DNA from: Corynebacterium sp.
GTDB taxonomy: Bacteria > Actinomycetota > Actinomycetes > Mycobacteriales > Mycobacteriaceae
NCBI RefSeq assembly: GCF_030152825.1
Contig: NZ_JASLIP010000047.1
Location: forward strand, 6,238-70,237
Direction of reading: 5' to 3'
DNA: 64,000 nucleotides
Shown here one piece after another: positions 16,588-24,819 of this stretch; within the stretch, counting starts at the first letter, position 1, and each line of letters starts with the position of its first letter. A program made the translations under genes and the position numbers. Below the pieces are notes generated by a model. That model was not told the origin of the DNA, searched no databases, and worked only from the letters and a program-made list of their open reading frames with translations.

Positions 16588-17283
16588 TTAAGGCTTCTCG
16601 AAAACGAGAAGCAGGTCGATCGTTCCTTCGTCAGCGATCTTGGCCGCGACGAACTCTGGGGTCTTGATGTTGAAGTCCGAACGCTTGAACGGCACCTTGC
16701 CCTGGACGACGACCTTGTCCCCCGTGCGCAGCACCTTCAGTGGCGCGCTGACCTTATTGGACTCGCCGCGGAGGGTGAGCTCTCCCGTGACGTCGACCTC
16801 ACCGACGGAACCGTCCTCCGGAATGCCACTCAGATCCACCGGCTCGGTGATGCTGAACTTCGCCTTCGGGTAGTCCTCCGTGTGCAGGATCGAGCGGCGG
16901 ACGTTGATGTCGCGCTTCTCCACGTCCGAGGAGATCCCCGCGACGCGGACCTCCACCAGGCCCTCCGTGAGGGTGCCGTCCGAGACCTGCAGGTCGCCCT
17001 TGATGTTCTCCTCCGTGCTGTTATCCGCACGTCCGGAGGTGGTCTTCTCCTGCCCCGGCAGGATCTCACGGAAGGTATAACCAGCCTGGGTGTGGTTGGC
17101 ACCGGCACCAGGGACGATCACCCAGTGACCGTCCGCTGACGTTGTTGGCTCGGGTCCGCCCTCGACGAGATCGGCGGTTTGCAGACCCCGGTCAGTGAGC
17201 AGCTGATACGCGATCGGCCCAACGCCGAACAGGAATGCCGCGATAATACCGATAACACCCAGAGTGATAATTCCCTTGCGCAT
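16588..17283 (-). CDS. Membrane-anchored YceI-family protein
   Basis: The first helix (MRKGIITLGVIGIIAAFLF) is an uncleaved or signal-like membrane anchor; the remaining part (about residues 55-231) is the YceI beta-barrel, with DGHWVIVPG, the DINVRRSILHTEDYPKAKF segment and a terminal IDLLLVFEKP strand. YceI lipocalin-like proteins bind long isoprenoid or amphiphilic ligands at the outer side of the membrane; their physiological role is unclear. At 231 residues it is longer than secreted YceI (about 190) because of the anchor and linker. TAGGCT lies seven bases before the ATG. Confidence 0.85.
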   Translation of the reverse strand: MRKGIITLGVIGIIAAFLFGVGPIAYQLLTDRGLQTADLVEGGPEPTTSADGHWVIVPGAGANHTQAGYTFREILPGQEKTTSGRADNSTEENIKGDLQVSDGTLTEGLVEVRVAGISSDVEKRDINVRRSILHTEDYPKAKFSITEPVDLSGIPEDGSVGEVDVTGELTLRGESNKVSAPLKVLRTGDKVVVQGKVPFKRSDFNIKTPEFVAAKIADEGTIDLLLVFEKP

Positions 17284-17290
17284 GGCACCC

Positions 17291-17296
17291 AGCCTA
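17291..17296 (-). promoter_or_regulatory. -10 box of the YceI gene
   Basis: TAGGCT on the minus strand, with seven bases to the ATG at 17283. Confidence 0.5.
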
Positions 17297-17330
17297 GTGC
17301 TAAGCAGGGAAGATTAGGAAAAGGTGGGGC

Positions 17331-17714
17331 TTAAGCGCGTCCCGGGGGTTGGGGGTGGTTCAGCTGCTCCGCGCGGTGCGCCAGCCGCACCAGGTCCGTA
17401 GCCATGCCACGCAGCTCGGCGGGCTCTGCACGCTCGTCTATCGCGGTGACGAGGTCCTCCGCCGCGCACCTGAGTTCGAAGAGCTGATCCCCCAACTCAT
17501 CCCCGGTGTCCCCTGGAGTCCCCAGCCGGGTGCTTGTGGGCGTGGGTGAGTCCGCCGCCGGCTGGCTCGCACGTTGCTCGTAGGCCCGTTGGCGGCAGGA
17601 CCGGCTGCAGAATTTGCGTGGCCTCCCCCGCTTCTGGCCGGGCATTTCCTCCCCGCACCACGCGCAGAACCCCGGCGTGTGGGGGAAGTCTTCGCGCGCA
17701 ATGGGGGTGCTCAT
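17331..17714 (-). CDS. Zinc-ribbon protein of unknown function divergent from rbpA
   Basis: The 127-residue product starts MSTPIAREDF and holds a compact CxxC...CxxxC metal site (FCAWCGEEMPG, then RPRKFCSRSCRQRAYEQR at about residues 15-48), a basic arm, a Pro/Thr linker and a helical C-terminus. Such knuckles bind zinc and often contact nucleic acid. Its place, divergent from rbpA, matches that of a small mycobacterial gene (Rv2049c, from memory). The ATG at 17714 has TAGGAT eight bases upstream; a longer frame to 17762 would run into the rbpA promoter. Function unknown. Confidence 0.75.
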   Translation of the reverse strand: MSTPIAREDFPHTPGFCAWCGEEMPGQKRGRPRKFCSRSCRQRAYEQRASQPAADSPTPTSTRLGTPGDTGDELGDQLFELRCAAEDLVTAIDERAEPAELRGMATDLVRLAHRAEQLNHPQPPGRA

Positions 17715-17722
17715 GGCTAAAG

Positions 17723-17728
17723 ATCCTA
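17723..17728 (-). promoter_or_regulatory. -10 box of the zinc-ribbon gene
   Basis: TAGGAT on the minus strand, with eight bases to the ATG at 17714. Confidence 0.5.
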
Positions 17729-17745
17729 ACCCTTTCGGGAAAACT

Positions 17746-17772
17746 GGGAACAAAACCCGCACCCGGTGCGTT
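17746..17772 (+). promoter_or_regulatory. Candidate sigma-H/sigma-R type promoter of rbpA
   Basis: GGGAAC (17746-17751) and GTT (17770-17772) are 18 bases apart, matching the GGAA...GTT promoters of actinobacterial thiol/heat stress ECF sigma factors. It lies about 60 bp before the rbpA ATG. Streptomyces rbpA is known to belong to the sigma-R regulon. Confidence 0.55.
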
Positions 17773-17829
17773 ATCTACGTTGATGGCGCCTCGGAGGCGC
17801 CGCTAGCGAACTTCGGAAGTGAGGAACTA

Positions 17830-18198
17830 ATGGCAGACCGCGTACTGCGAGGCAGTCGCATGGGTGCCGTGTCGTATGAAACCGACCGGGACCACGATCT
17901 CGCGCCACGTCAGATGGTGAAGTACCAGACTGAGGACGGCGAAATTTTTGAGGTCCCGTTCGCTGACGACGCCGAGATCCCGCAGGACTGGCTGTGCAAG
18001 AACGGCCAGATGGGCACCCTCGTGGAGGGCGAGGGCATTGAATCCAAGCCTGCGAAGCCGCCACGTACGCACTGGGACATGCTTCTCGAGCGTCGCTCCC
18101 TGGAGGAGCTCGACGAGCTGCTGGAGGAGCGTATCGAGCTGCTGCGTAAGCGCCGCCGCGAGGCCATGAAGCTGCTCAAGGACCAGGAGAAGGCTTAA
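17830..18198 (+). CDS. rbpA: RNA polymerase-binding protein RbpA
   Basis: The 122-residue protein stabilises RNA polymerase holoenzyme with group-1 and some group-2 sigma factors and helps open promoters. MADRVLRGSRMGAVSYETDR is the N-terminal tail, the core domain spans about 25-75, and the ERRSLEELDELLEERIELLR helices form the sigma-interacting domain. The core Zn cysteines of some relatives are reduced to a single Cys (DWLCKNG). The ATG at 17830 follows GTGAGGAA; the longer frame reaching back to 17614 runs antisense through the divergent gene and is not used. A strong terminator follows. Confidence 0.95.
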   Translation: MADRVLRGSRMGAVSYETDRDHDLAPRQMVKYQTEDGEIFEVPFADDAEIPQDWLCKNGQMGTLVEGEGIESKPAKPPRTHWDMLLERRSLEELDELLEERIELLRKRRREAMKLLKDQEKA

Positions 18199-18223
18199 AC
18201 CCTCCCCTCGCCTCAGCACGAAC

Positions 18224-18260
18224 AAAGGCCTGGCCACGTTATCAACGTGACCAGGCCTTT
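18224..18260. terminator. Bidirectional terminator between rbpA and ppm1
   Basis: A 17-base arm, AAAGGCCTGGCCACGTT, pairs with AACGTGACCAGGCCTTT around a three-base loop with one mismatch. Flanking A and T stretches let it act for both convergent genes. Confidence 0.9.
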
Positions 18261-18277
18261 AGCGTTGCGCTTTTCGG

Positions 18278-19075
18278 TTAGCTCTGCAGAGCGCGCTCCA
18301 CGGTGCCGGCGCCGATACGTGCACCCTCGCGCATGAGCTGGCGAACCTGGTACATGCGGTGGCGGAAGCCCCAGCGGGTCACCTGAGCCATCGCCTCGCC
18401 GACGATGCGGCTGCTCATCTTGGACTCGCCGATCTCGCGCTCGGTGAAGGTAATCGGGACCTCACGCACGTCGGCGCCCTCGTTAACAGCACGCCATGCC
18501 ATGTCCACCTGGAAGACATAACCCGCGGAGTCCACGGCGTCGAGGTCCATGCGCTCCAGCAGGTCGCGCTGGAAGGCGCGGTAACCGCCGGTGATGTCGG
18601 ACAGGCCGGCACCCAGCGCCATGGAGGCGTAGATGTTGCCGCCACGGGAGAGGAACTTGCGGTCTGCCGGCCAGTTCACGGTCTTGCCACCCTTGACGTA
18701 GCGGGAACCCAGGACAAGCTCTGCACCATCGTCGATCTTGTCCAGCAGCAGGTGGAGCTGCTCCGGGGCGTGGGAGCCGTCGGCGTCCATCTCGCAGAGA
18801 ACCTCATAGCCGTTCTCGATGCCCCACTTGAAACCGGCCAGGTAAGCCCCGCCGAGGCCACCCTTGCCCTCGCGGTGCAGTACGTGGATGCGGGAATCGT
18901 CCTTGGCCATCTGATCCGCCAGGTCCCCGGTGCCGTCCGGCGAATTGTCGTCGACGACCAGAACGTTGACGCGCTCCGGCTCGGCCTCCAACAGGCGACG
19001 CGTGATGATCGGGAGGTTATCGCGCTCGTTGAAAGTCGGGATGATGACGAGAGTCTTATCGCTGAGCTTCTTCAT
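18278..19075 (-). CDS. ppm1: Polyprenol-phosphate mannosyltransferase (Ppm1-type GT2)
   Basis: The enzyme moves mannose from GDP-mannose to polyprenyl phosphate, making the donor for lipomannan/lipoarabinomannan synthesis and protein O-mannosylation. The 265-residue GT-A fold protein shows LVIIPTFNERDNLP at the N-terminus, VVDDNSPDGTG, the DxD-like CEMDADGSHAPEQL and the GGYRAFQR acceptor region. It lies 12 bases after lnt on the same strand; in M. tuberculosis the same two domains are fused as one protein, so the adjacency supports both calls. Confidence 0.93.
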   Translation of the reverse strand: MKKLSDKTLVIIPTFNERDNLPIITRRLLEAEPERVNVLVVDDNSPDGTGDLADQMAKDDSRIHVLHREGKGGLGGAYLAGFKWGIENGYEVLCEMDADGSHAPEQLHLLLDKIDDGAELVLGSRYVKGGKTVNWPADRKFLSRGGNIYASMALGAGLSDITGGYRAFQRDLLERMDLDAVDSAGYVFQVDMAWRAVNEGADVREVPITFTEREIGESKMSSRIVGEAMAQVTRWGFRHRMYQVRQLMREGARIGAGTVERALQS

Positions 19076-19087
19076 AATGTGATTAGT

Positions 19088-20650
19088 TTATCTGCTTTTC
19101 TTGCGCCGTGTGGGCCGAGACGCGAGGAACGCCCCGATTATCCCCAAAACACCCGCGGCAGCTAGCCCCAGCTCTACCCAGGGACCCGCGGCCACGGACG
19201 GCGTAATGCCATCGCGCAGCGGGATATCGGCCTGCAGGATATCCGGGCGGAACAGCCGGCTCTGGGCCACCACTTCCCCATCCGGCATGACGATCGCCGA
19301 GACCCCGGAGGTCGCGGCTACGACGACCGCCCGGTCCGTCTCGATCGCCCGCATCCGGCTCATTGCGAGCTGCTGGTAGCTCATGTCCGTGAAGCCGAAG
19401 GTGGCGTTATTCGTTGGACTAGCCAGGAACTCCGCACCATTGCGCACCGCGTCGCGGGCGCTGGCGTCGAAAGAGATCTCGTAGCAGGTGGATACGCCCA
19501 CGAGGACGTCCCCGCGGGCAGCGGGCATCCGCACCACGCCCGGTCCGTCGCCGGGGACGAAGTTGCCCGCGCGCTCGACGTTCTCGTTGACGTGCTTGAG
19601 GATCTCCCGGAAGGGCATGTACTCGCCGAAGGGCTGGAGGAACTTCTTCACGTGCTTCTCCCCCGGCCCCGGCTCGCTGCTGGTGGCAGGGCCCCAGGTG
19701 AGCATCGTGTTTTCATTTCCGATGACGGTGCCGACCATCACCGGAGCGTTGACTGCCGTGACCGCCGAATCGATGGCGGTGTAGGCGTCCGGGTCCTTAA
19801 ACGGGTTCACATCGGAGGAGTTCTCCGGCCAGATGACCACGTCAGGCTGCGGTGCCTCGCCGGTCGCGACCGAGTCCGCCAGCTCGTGGGTGCGCTGCAC
19901 GTGGTTGTTTAGCACGGCGCGGCGCTGGGCCGCGAAATCCAGGCCAGCTCGGGGGACGTTGCCCTGGATTGCGGCGACGTTGACCTGGCCCGCGGTGGGC
20001 TCCTGGCTAAAACTCGAGCCGTAGATGACGGAGGCCAGCAGCACAACGCCCACCACGCCGGCGTACTGCAGTCGGATCTTCGGGGTGACCGCAGCCCGGG
20101 TGTTGTACGGCGGTCGGGCTGCTAGGTAGATGAGCCCGCCCAGCAGGACGACCAGGAAACTCACGAACGCGGAGCCACCAAGTCGGATATCGGCGGCCAG
20201 TGGCCCGGAAACCTGGCCCCACGCCAGCCGTCCCCAACCGAAGCCCCCGAACGGCCAGTGGGAACGGAAACCCTCGACGGCGACGAAGAACGCGGCCGCG
20301 CCCACGATGCTGCGCCAGTTCCAGGTTCCGTTGCCCCAGCGCAGCAACCAGCGGGCTCCGAGGCCAAAAAGCAAGGCGTAGAGCGCCTGCACGATGGCGA
20401 GCGCGATCCACGCGGAGGCGCCGACGAACTCACCGATCCACGGCAGGAGAAAGCCATACGTAGCCAGCGAGTTGAGGAAGGCGAGCGAGACTGCGTGCCG
20501 CTGCGTGACAACGGCGAAGAAGAGCGCGTAGCCCAACGGGGCTGCCCACCACAGCCCGGTGGGCTCGTAGGAGGCGAAGACCATGAAGCCCGCAAAAAGG
20601 GCTCCCACCACCCGCCACGGTGAGGGAAGGTTAGCGAGCCACTGCTTCAT
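19088..20650 (-). CDS. lnt: Apolipoprotein N-acyltransferase
   Basis: The 520-residue membrane enzyme N-acylates the terminal cysteine of lipoproteins. Several membrane helices fill residues 1-200; a nitrilase-like domain follows, with WPENSSDVNPF (catalytic Glu), the Lys in VKKFLQPFGEYMPF and the Cys in GVSTCYEISFD, then a final helix and a basic tail. In mycobacteria and corynebacteria this protein also interacts with Ppm1. It overlaps the fxsA stop by four bases (ATGA), showing translational coupling. The LppL-like lipoprotein elsewhere in this window is a plausible substrate. Confidence 0.93.
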   Translation of the reverse strand: MKQWLANLPSPWRVVGALFAGFMVFASYEPTGLWWAAPLGYALFFAVVTQRHAVSLAFLNSLATYGFLLPWIGEFVGASAWIALAIVQALYALLFGLGARWLLRWGNGTWNWRSIVGAAAFFVAVEGFRSHWPFGGFGWGRLAWGQVSGPLAADIRLGGSAFVSFLVVLLGGLIYLAARPPYNTRAAVTPKIRLQYAGVVGVVLLASVIYGSSFSQEPTAGQVNVAAIQGNVPRAGLDFAAQRRAVLNNHVQRTHELADSVATGEAPQPDVVIWPENSSDVNPFKDPDAYTAIDSAVTAVNAPVMVGTVIGNENTMLTWGPATSSEPGPGEKHVKKFLQPFGEYMPFREILKHVNENVERAGNFVPGDGPGVVRMPAARGDVLVGVSTCYEISFDASARDAVRNGAEFLASPTNNATFGFTDMSYQQLAMSRMRAIETDRAVVVAATSGVSAIVMPDGEVVAQSRLFRPDILQADIPLRDGITPSVAAGPWVELGLAAAGVLGIIGAFLASRPTRRKKSR

Positions 20651-21132
20651 CGGGCGCTATCGGTCCCGGCAGGACCCTCGTCCCCGAACTCCTCGCTGCG
20701 GTGGTCAATGACCTCTCCCCAGCCCGGGATGTTGCGTACCTGCGGATCGCTGGCACGGGAGGACACGATGAAGGATTCCCCACCCAGGCGGGTGATCTTC
20801 GCGCGCAGCGCGGTTCCCATGCTGCGGCGGGCGATCGAGCGGGTCGGCGGGAGCATGAACAGAATGCCCACGACCCCCGTCACAACCCCAGGCAGAGCTA
20901 CTAGCAGAGCACCGAACGCAGAGAGCGCTGCATCGCCGGTTAGTTTTCCTGGCGACCTGCGGTCCCGCAGCACGCGCACCGTCAGCACACGCATCTGCCA
21001 GGCGGCGATCGCGACACCGAGGATGAACAGCCCCAGGTACAGCAGGATCGTCCAGCCGAAGCCGAGCCACTTGCCCAGCAGAATAAAGGCCAACAGCTCC
21101 ACGACCACGTAGAGGAAGAAGCTCCTGCGCAT
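20647..21132 (-). CDS. FxsA-family membrane protein
   Basis: The 161-residue product starts MRRSFFLYVVVELLAFILLG, with further hydrophobic segments at about 25-45 and 75-100 (LVALPGVVTGVVGILFMLPP), the typical FxsA pattern. FxsA of E. coli suppresses phage T7 exclusion when overexpressed; the normal function is unknown. AGGAGG lies 13 bases before the ATG, and the longer frame to 21333 has no support. It overlaps lnt by four bases. Confidence 0.85.
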   Translation of the reverse strand: MRRSFFLYVVVELLAFILLGKWLGFGWTILLYLGLFILGVAIAAWQMRVLTVRVLRDRRSPGKLTGDAALSAFGALLVALPGVVTGVVGILFMLPPTRSIARRSMGTALRAKITRLGGESFIVSSRASDPQVRNIPGWGEVIDHRSEEFGDEGPAGTDSAR

Positions 21133-21251
21133 AAGTTTTCTGTGTCCTCCTAAAAGACAATCAGCGCACCAGCGGCATGCGGTACCTGATAGCAGTAACG
21201 CTGCAGCGGTGTTAGAGATTCCATCGTAGTCCCGGCGGCAGCAAAAGCGCT

Positions 21252-21986
21252 CTAACGCGGCGCGAGCCGCCACAGCCAACGCGGAACCAGCTGCATCACC
21301 GCAGCCAGCACGCGGAGCTTGCCCGGAATCCACACGTCGTCGCGGCGGCGCTCTAGGGCCTCCACGGTGGCCTTCGCAACCACGTCAGGGGTGGAGGACA
21401 TCGGCGCAGGATCCATCCCCTCGGTCATCCGTCCGATGACGAAGCCGGGGCGCACGACCATCAGCCGCACCCCGCTGCCCCGCAGGGCGTCCTGCATCCC
21501 CTGGGCGAACCCATCCAGGCCGGCCTTCGCGGAACCGTAGACGTAGTTCGGGCGGCGCACCCGGGCACCGGCGATCGAGGAGTACGCCACCAGCGTGCCC
21601 GTGCCACGGCGCTTCATCCGCTGGGATAGCTCCGTGAGCAGCACGGCCTGCGCGGTGAAGTCCGTGTGCAGCACCCGGTAGACCTCAGCACCGTCCTCCT
21701 CCGCGAGCTGCTGGTCCCCCAGCACCCCGAACATGGCGAAGGCGGTGTCGATCGGCCCGCAGCCCGCCTCCATCTCATCGATGATGCCGCTGTGGCTCGC
21801 GGTATCTGCCGCGTCGAAGAAGTAGGTCTCCACCCGCTCTGCACCCAAGCCTCGTAGCTCCTCGGCCAAGGTTTCCAGAGCTTCAGGCCGGCGTCCTGCC
21901 AAAAGGAAGGACTGCCCCGGTGCCAGCAGGCGCGCGATGTGCTCGCCGATCTCGCTGGTGGCGCCGAAAATGGCGATATTAGACAT
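21252..21986 (-). CDS. Short-chain dehydrogenase, DprE2-like
   Basis: The 244-residue SDR has MSNIAIFGATSEIGEHIARL (NAD(P)-binding), the catalytic Ser in AYSSIAGARVRRPN and YxxxK in YVYGSAKAGLDGFAQG. Sequence style (short N-terminus, FGVLGDQ, C-terminal LVPRWLWRLAPR) resembles the DprE2 group that reduces decaprenyl-phospho-2-keto-ribose during arabinan synthesis, but a dprE1 partner is not adjacent, so this may be a paralogue with another substrate. The ATG overlaps the helY stop by eight bases, so both are translated from one message. Confidence 0.8.
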   Translation of the reverse strand: MSNIAIFGATSEIGEHIARLLAPGQSFLLAGRRPEALETLAEELRGLGAERVETYFFDAADTASHSGIIDEMEAGCGPIDTAFAMFGVLGDQQLAEEDGAEVYRVLHTDFTAQAVLLTELSQRMKRRGTGTLVAYSSIAGARVRRPNYVYGSAKAGLDGFAQGMQDALRGSGVRLMVVRPGFVIGRMTEGMDPAPMSSTPDVVAKATVEALERRRDDVWIPGKLRVLAAVMQLVPRWLWRLAPR

Positions 21987-24714
21987 CGATAGCCACAACC
22001 CCTCGTTGCATCGCGTCCACGGCCTTGCGCGCGGACTTCCTCACGTCGTTGGAATAACCGGTCATCTTGATCTGATCCAGCAGGTCCTTCACCCGACCAC
22101 AGGCGCGGACGAAGTCACCCGGGGTTAGCACCGCGCCCGAGGCCTCCGCGGCCTGCAGGCAGTATTCCAGCGGTGCCCCGGCCACCCACTGGTGAACCGC
22201 CGTGGCGAAGCCCAGCTGGGGCTCCCGGGTGGCGGTCAGGCGGTGGCGTTCCTCGTCGCTGACAAGCTCCTTGTACACGCGCAGCGTGTGCGCCACCGCC
22301 TCCTCCAACGCATCCGTCGGCAACTGGGTGCGCACGGTGGATTCCCGACGGTTCTCAAACACGCAGGCACTCACCGCAGCAGCCAGCTCGGCCGGGTCGA
22401 GCTCATCCCATAGCCCGCGGCGGAGGCACTGGGCCACCAGCAGATCCGATTCGTGGTGGATCCGGGCCAGCTTCTCGCCCTCTTCGGTGACCTTCGCCGC
22501 CGGGGCACCGCCCTCACCCGCCCAGGTTTCCACGTAGCCCAGCTCCTCGAGCAGAGCGATGATCCGGTCGAAGGTGGCGGTCAGCGAGTCCCCCGGCTGC
22601 TCGGATTCCTGCTTCTGGTACTCCCAGCGCCGGCCGGCCTTCAGCACGGACTGTGCCTTCTTCGCCAGCTCCTCGCGCTCCGCCCAGGAATGAACCGGGT
22701 GGACATGCAGCTGATTGCGCAGCTCCGCGGCCTTCTTCGAACCCCCGCGGGCGTGCGGGCGGATCTTCTTCGGCTTATCCAGGTGCATGCGCCGCAGCTG
22801 GGAGGCCACAGCCCGGGCGTGGCGCTTCGGTGCGCGCTCCACGCCCCGGTGGATCCGCATGTGACCGATGATCACCGGGGTGTTACGGAACATGTCGGCG
22901 GCCACGCGCTCTACCCAGCCATCGTCGAGAACCAGGGTGGGGCGCGGATTGCGGGAAGAATCGGAACGGACGACCACAGCGGTCACCGGGTTCTTGCCCG
23001 TCGGCAGGGCGATCACATCACCAACGTTGATCGAGCGCAGCAGGTGTTCGACCTCCTGCTGGCGCTCGAGGGCCGCATCCCGCTTCGCCTGCCGCTCCTC
23101 GTGGGACAGCGTGCGCCGTAGCTCCGCGTAGTCCAAGACCTGCTCGGTGAGCTCGGCGGCGTCGGCCCGCTGTGCGGCCTCGGTGCGTCCCACCAGGGCC
23201 TCCAGCTCTGCACGCTCCCGGTCGAAGTCTTGCCGCCGCAGCTCGACGGCGTGCGCGCGCTCCACGATCGTGTCATTAGCCTGGTACTGGGCGAAGGAAC
23301 GCTCCAGGATCCGGTGCGCCTCCGCCCAGCCCTTCGTGGCGATGAGGTTGACCGCCATGTTGTAGCCCGGCCGGAACGTCGAATCCAGCGGGTACGTCCG
23401 GGCCGAGGCCAGCGCTGCCACCGCATAGGGATCGACCTGGGGGCTCCACAGCACCACGGCGTTGCCCACCGTGTCGATACCGCGGCGCCCTGCGCGCCCC
23501 GTCAGCTGCGTGTACTGGCCCGGGGTCAGCTCCGCGTGAGCCTCCCCGTTGAACTTCGTCATCTTCTCCAGCACCACCGTGCGCGCGGGCATGTTGATGC
23601 CCAGCGCCAGCGTCTCGGTGGCGAAGCAGACCTTCAGCAGCCCACGGCTAAACAGCTTCTCCACGATGTGCCGGAACGCCGGCAGCATCCCGGCGTGGTG
23701 CGCCCCGAAGCCCCGCATCAAGGCCCGGCGCCACTGGCGGAAACCCAGCATGTGCAGATCCGCCGGCTCCAGCCCAGCCACGCCCTCGTCGATGACCTCG
23801 CCGATCTCACGAGCCTCCTCGGGCGTGGTGAGCTCCACCTTCCGGATCAGCAGCTGCTGCACCGCCTTATCGCAGCCGATGCGGGAGAAAATGAAGTAGA
23901 TCGCCGGCAGCATCTTCGCCTGCTCCAGGTGGCGCACCACGTCCTCGCGGCGGGGCCCGCGTTGATTGCCATAGGCCTCAGCCTTGCCCACCGCCGAGAG
24001 CAGGGAACGGTTGATCGCGCCGGGGTGGTCCTCCCCCGCCAGGTGCTCGGCGTTCTTGCTGAACAGTCGCATGATCTTCGAACCGACCATCATGTACTGG
24101 GTCAGCGGAACGGGGCGCTTATCAGTGACGATGATGTCCGTCTCGCCCCGCAGGGTGCGCAGCCAGCCGCCGAACTCCTCCACGTTGGAGACCGTCGCCG
24201 AGAGCGACACCAGGGTCACGCGCTGGTCCAGGTTGAGGATCGTCTCCTCCCACACCGGCCCACGCCACCGGTCGGCCAGGAAGTGGACCTCGTCCATCAC
24301 CACGTGGGTGAGGCTGGCCAGCCGGTCCGAGTCCGCGTAGATCATGTTGCGCAGGACCTCGGTGGTCATGACGACGATCGGCGCGTCCGGGTTGAGCGTC
24401 ACGTCGCCCGTGAGCAACCCGACGTTCTCTTCGCCGTAGCTGGCGCACAGGTCGTGGTACTTCTGGTTGCTCAGTGCCTTGATCGGCGTGGTGTAAAAGC
24501 AGGCCCCGCCACCGTGGAAGGCCATGTAGACCGCGAATTCGCCGACGATCGTCTTGCCGGCACCGGTCGGTGCTCCCACGAGCACTCCCCTGCCCTCGGC
24601 GATCGCAGCGGCTGCGTCAAGCTGGAATTCATCGAGTTCGAAGTCGTATTCCTTCCGGAACTCTTCGACCAGCGTGGGGTAGTTTTTTGCGTTGCACGTA
24701 GCGCTGTTAGCCAT
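21979..24714 (-). CDS. helY: Ski2/Mtr4-like DExH helicase HelY
   Basis: This large helicase (911 residues from the chosen ATG) has Walker A VGAPTGAGKTIVGE near residue 45, the DEVH box in VVMDEVHFLADRWRG, SATVSN, FATETLALGINMPA and the QLTGRAGRRGID motif VI. The C-terminal third is a DSHCT-type helical domain. Relatives feed RNA to exonucleases or remodel DNA; the actinobacterial function is unresolved. ATG 24714 begins MANSATCNAKN; a TTG at 24783 would add 23 residues but has poor spacing to its only purine stretch. It lies downstream of tatC, as in mycobacteria. Confidence 0.92.
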   Translation of the reverse strand: MANSATCNAKNYPTLVEEFRKEYDFELDEFQLDAAAAIAEGRGVLVGAPTGAGKTIVGEFAVYMAFHGGGACFYTTPIKALSNQKYHDLCASYGEENVGLLTGDVTLNPDAPIVVMTTEVLRNMIYADSDRLASLTHVVMDEVHFLADRWRGPVWEETILNLDQRVTLVSLSATVSNVEEFGGWLRTLRGETDIIVTDKRPVPLTQYMMVGSKIMRLFSKNAEHLAGEDHPGAINRSLLSAVGKAEAYGNQRGPRREDVVRHLEQAKMLPAIYFIFSRIGCDKAVQQLLIRKVELTTPEEAREIGEVIDEGVAGLEPADLHMLGFRQWRRALMRGFGAHHAGMLPAFRHIVEKLFSRGLLKVCFATETLALGINMPARTVVLEKMTKFNGEAHAELTPGQYTQLTGRAGRRGIDTVGNAVVLWSPQVDPYAVAALASARTYPLDSTFRPGYNMAVNLIATKGWAEAHRILERSFAQYQANDTIVERAHAVELRRQDFDRERAELEALVGRTEAAQRADAAELTEQVLDYAELRRTLSHEERQAKRDAALERQQEVEHLLRSINVGDVIALPTGKNPVTAVVVRSDSSRNPRPTLVLDDGWVERVAADMFRNTPVIIGHMRIHRGVERAPKRHARAVASQLRRMHLDKPKKIRPHARGGSKKAAELRNQLHVHPVHSWAEREELAKKAQSVLKAGRRWEYQKQESEQPGDSLTATFDRIIALLEELGYVETWAGEGGAPAAKVTEEGEKLARIHHESDLLVAQCLRRGLWDELDPAELAAAVSACVFENRRESTVRTQLPTDALEEAVAHTLRVYKELVSDEERHRLTATREPQLGFATAVHQWVAGAPLEYCLQAAEASGAVLTPGDFVRACGRVKDLLDQIKMTGYSNDVRKSARKAVDAMQRGVVAIDV

Positions 24715-24819
24715 ATGTATACCGAGTCTATCCGCTCGCTGTTGCTCACGCGTTTCAGGACGTCGGTTCGGGCAGACACTCAATCCCCGGTCTGCTGCTC
24801 ATTGGGGCTGCGGTGGTGT

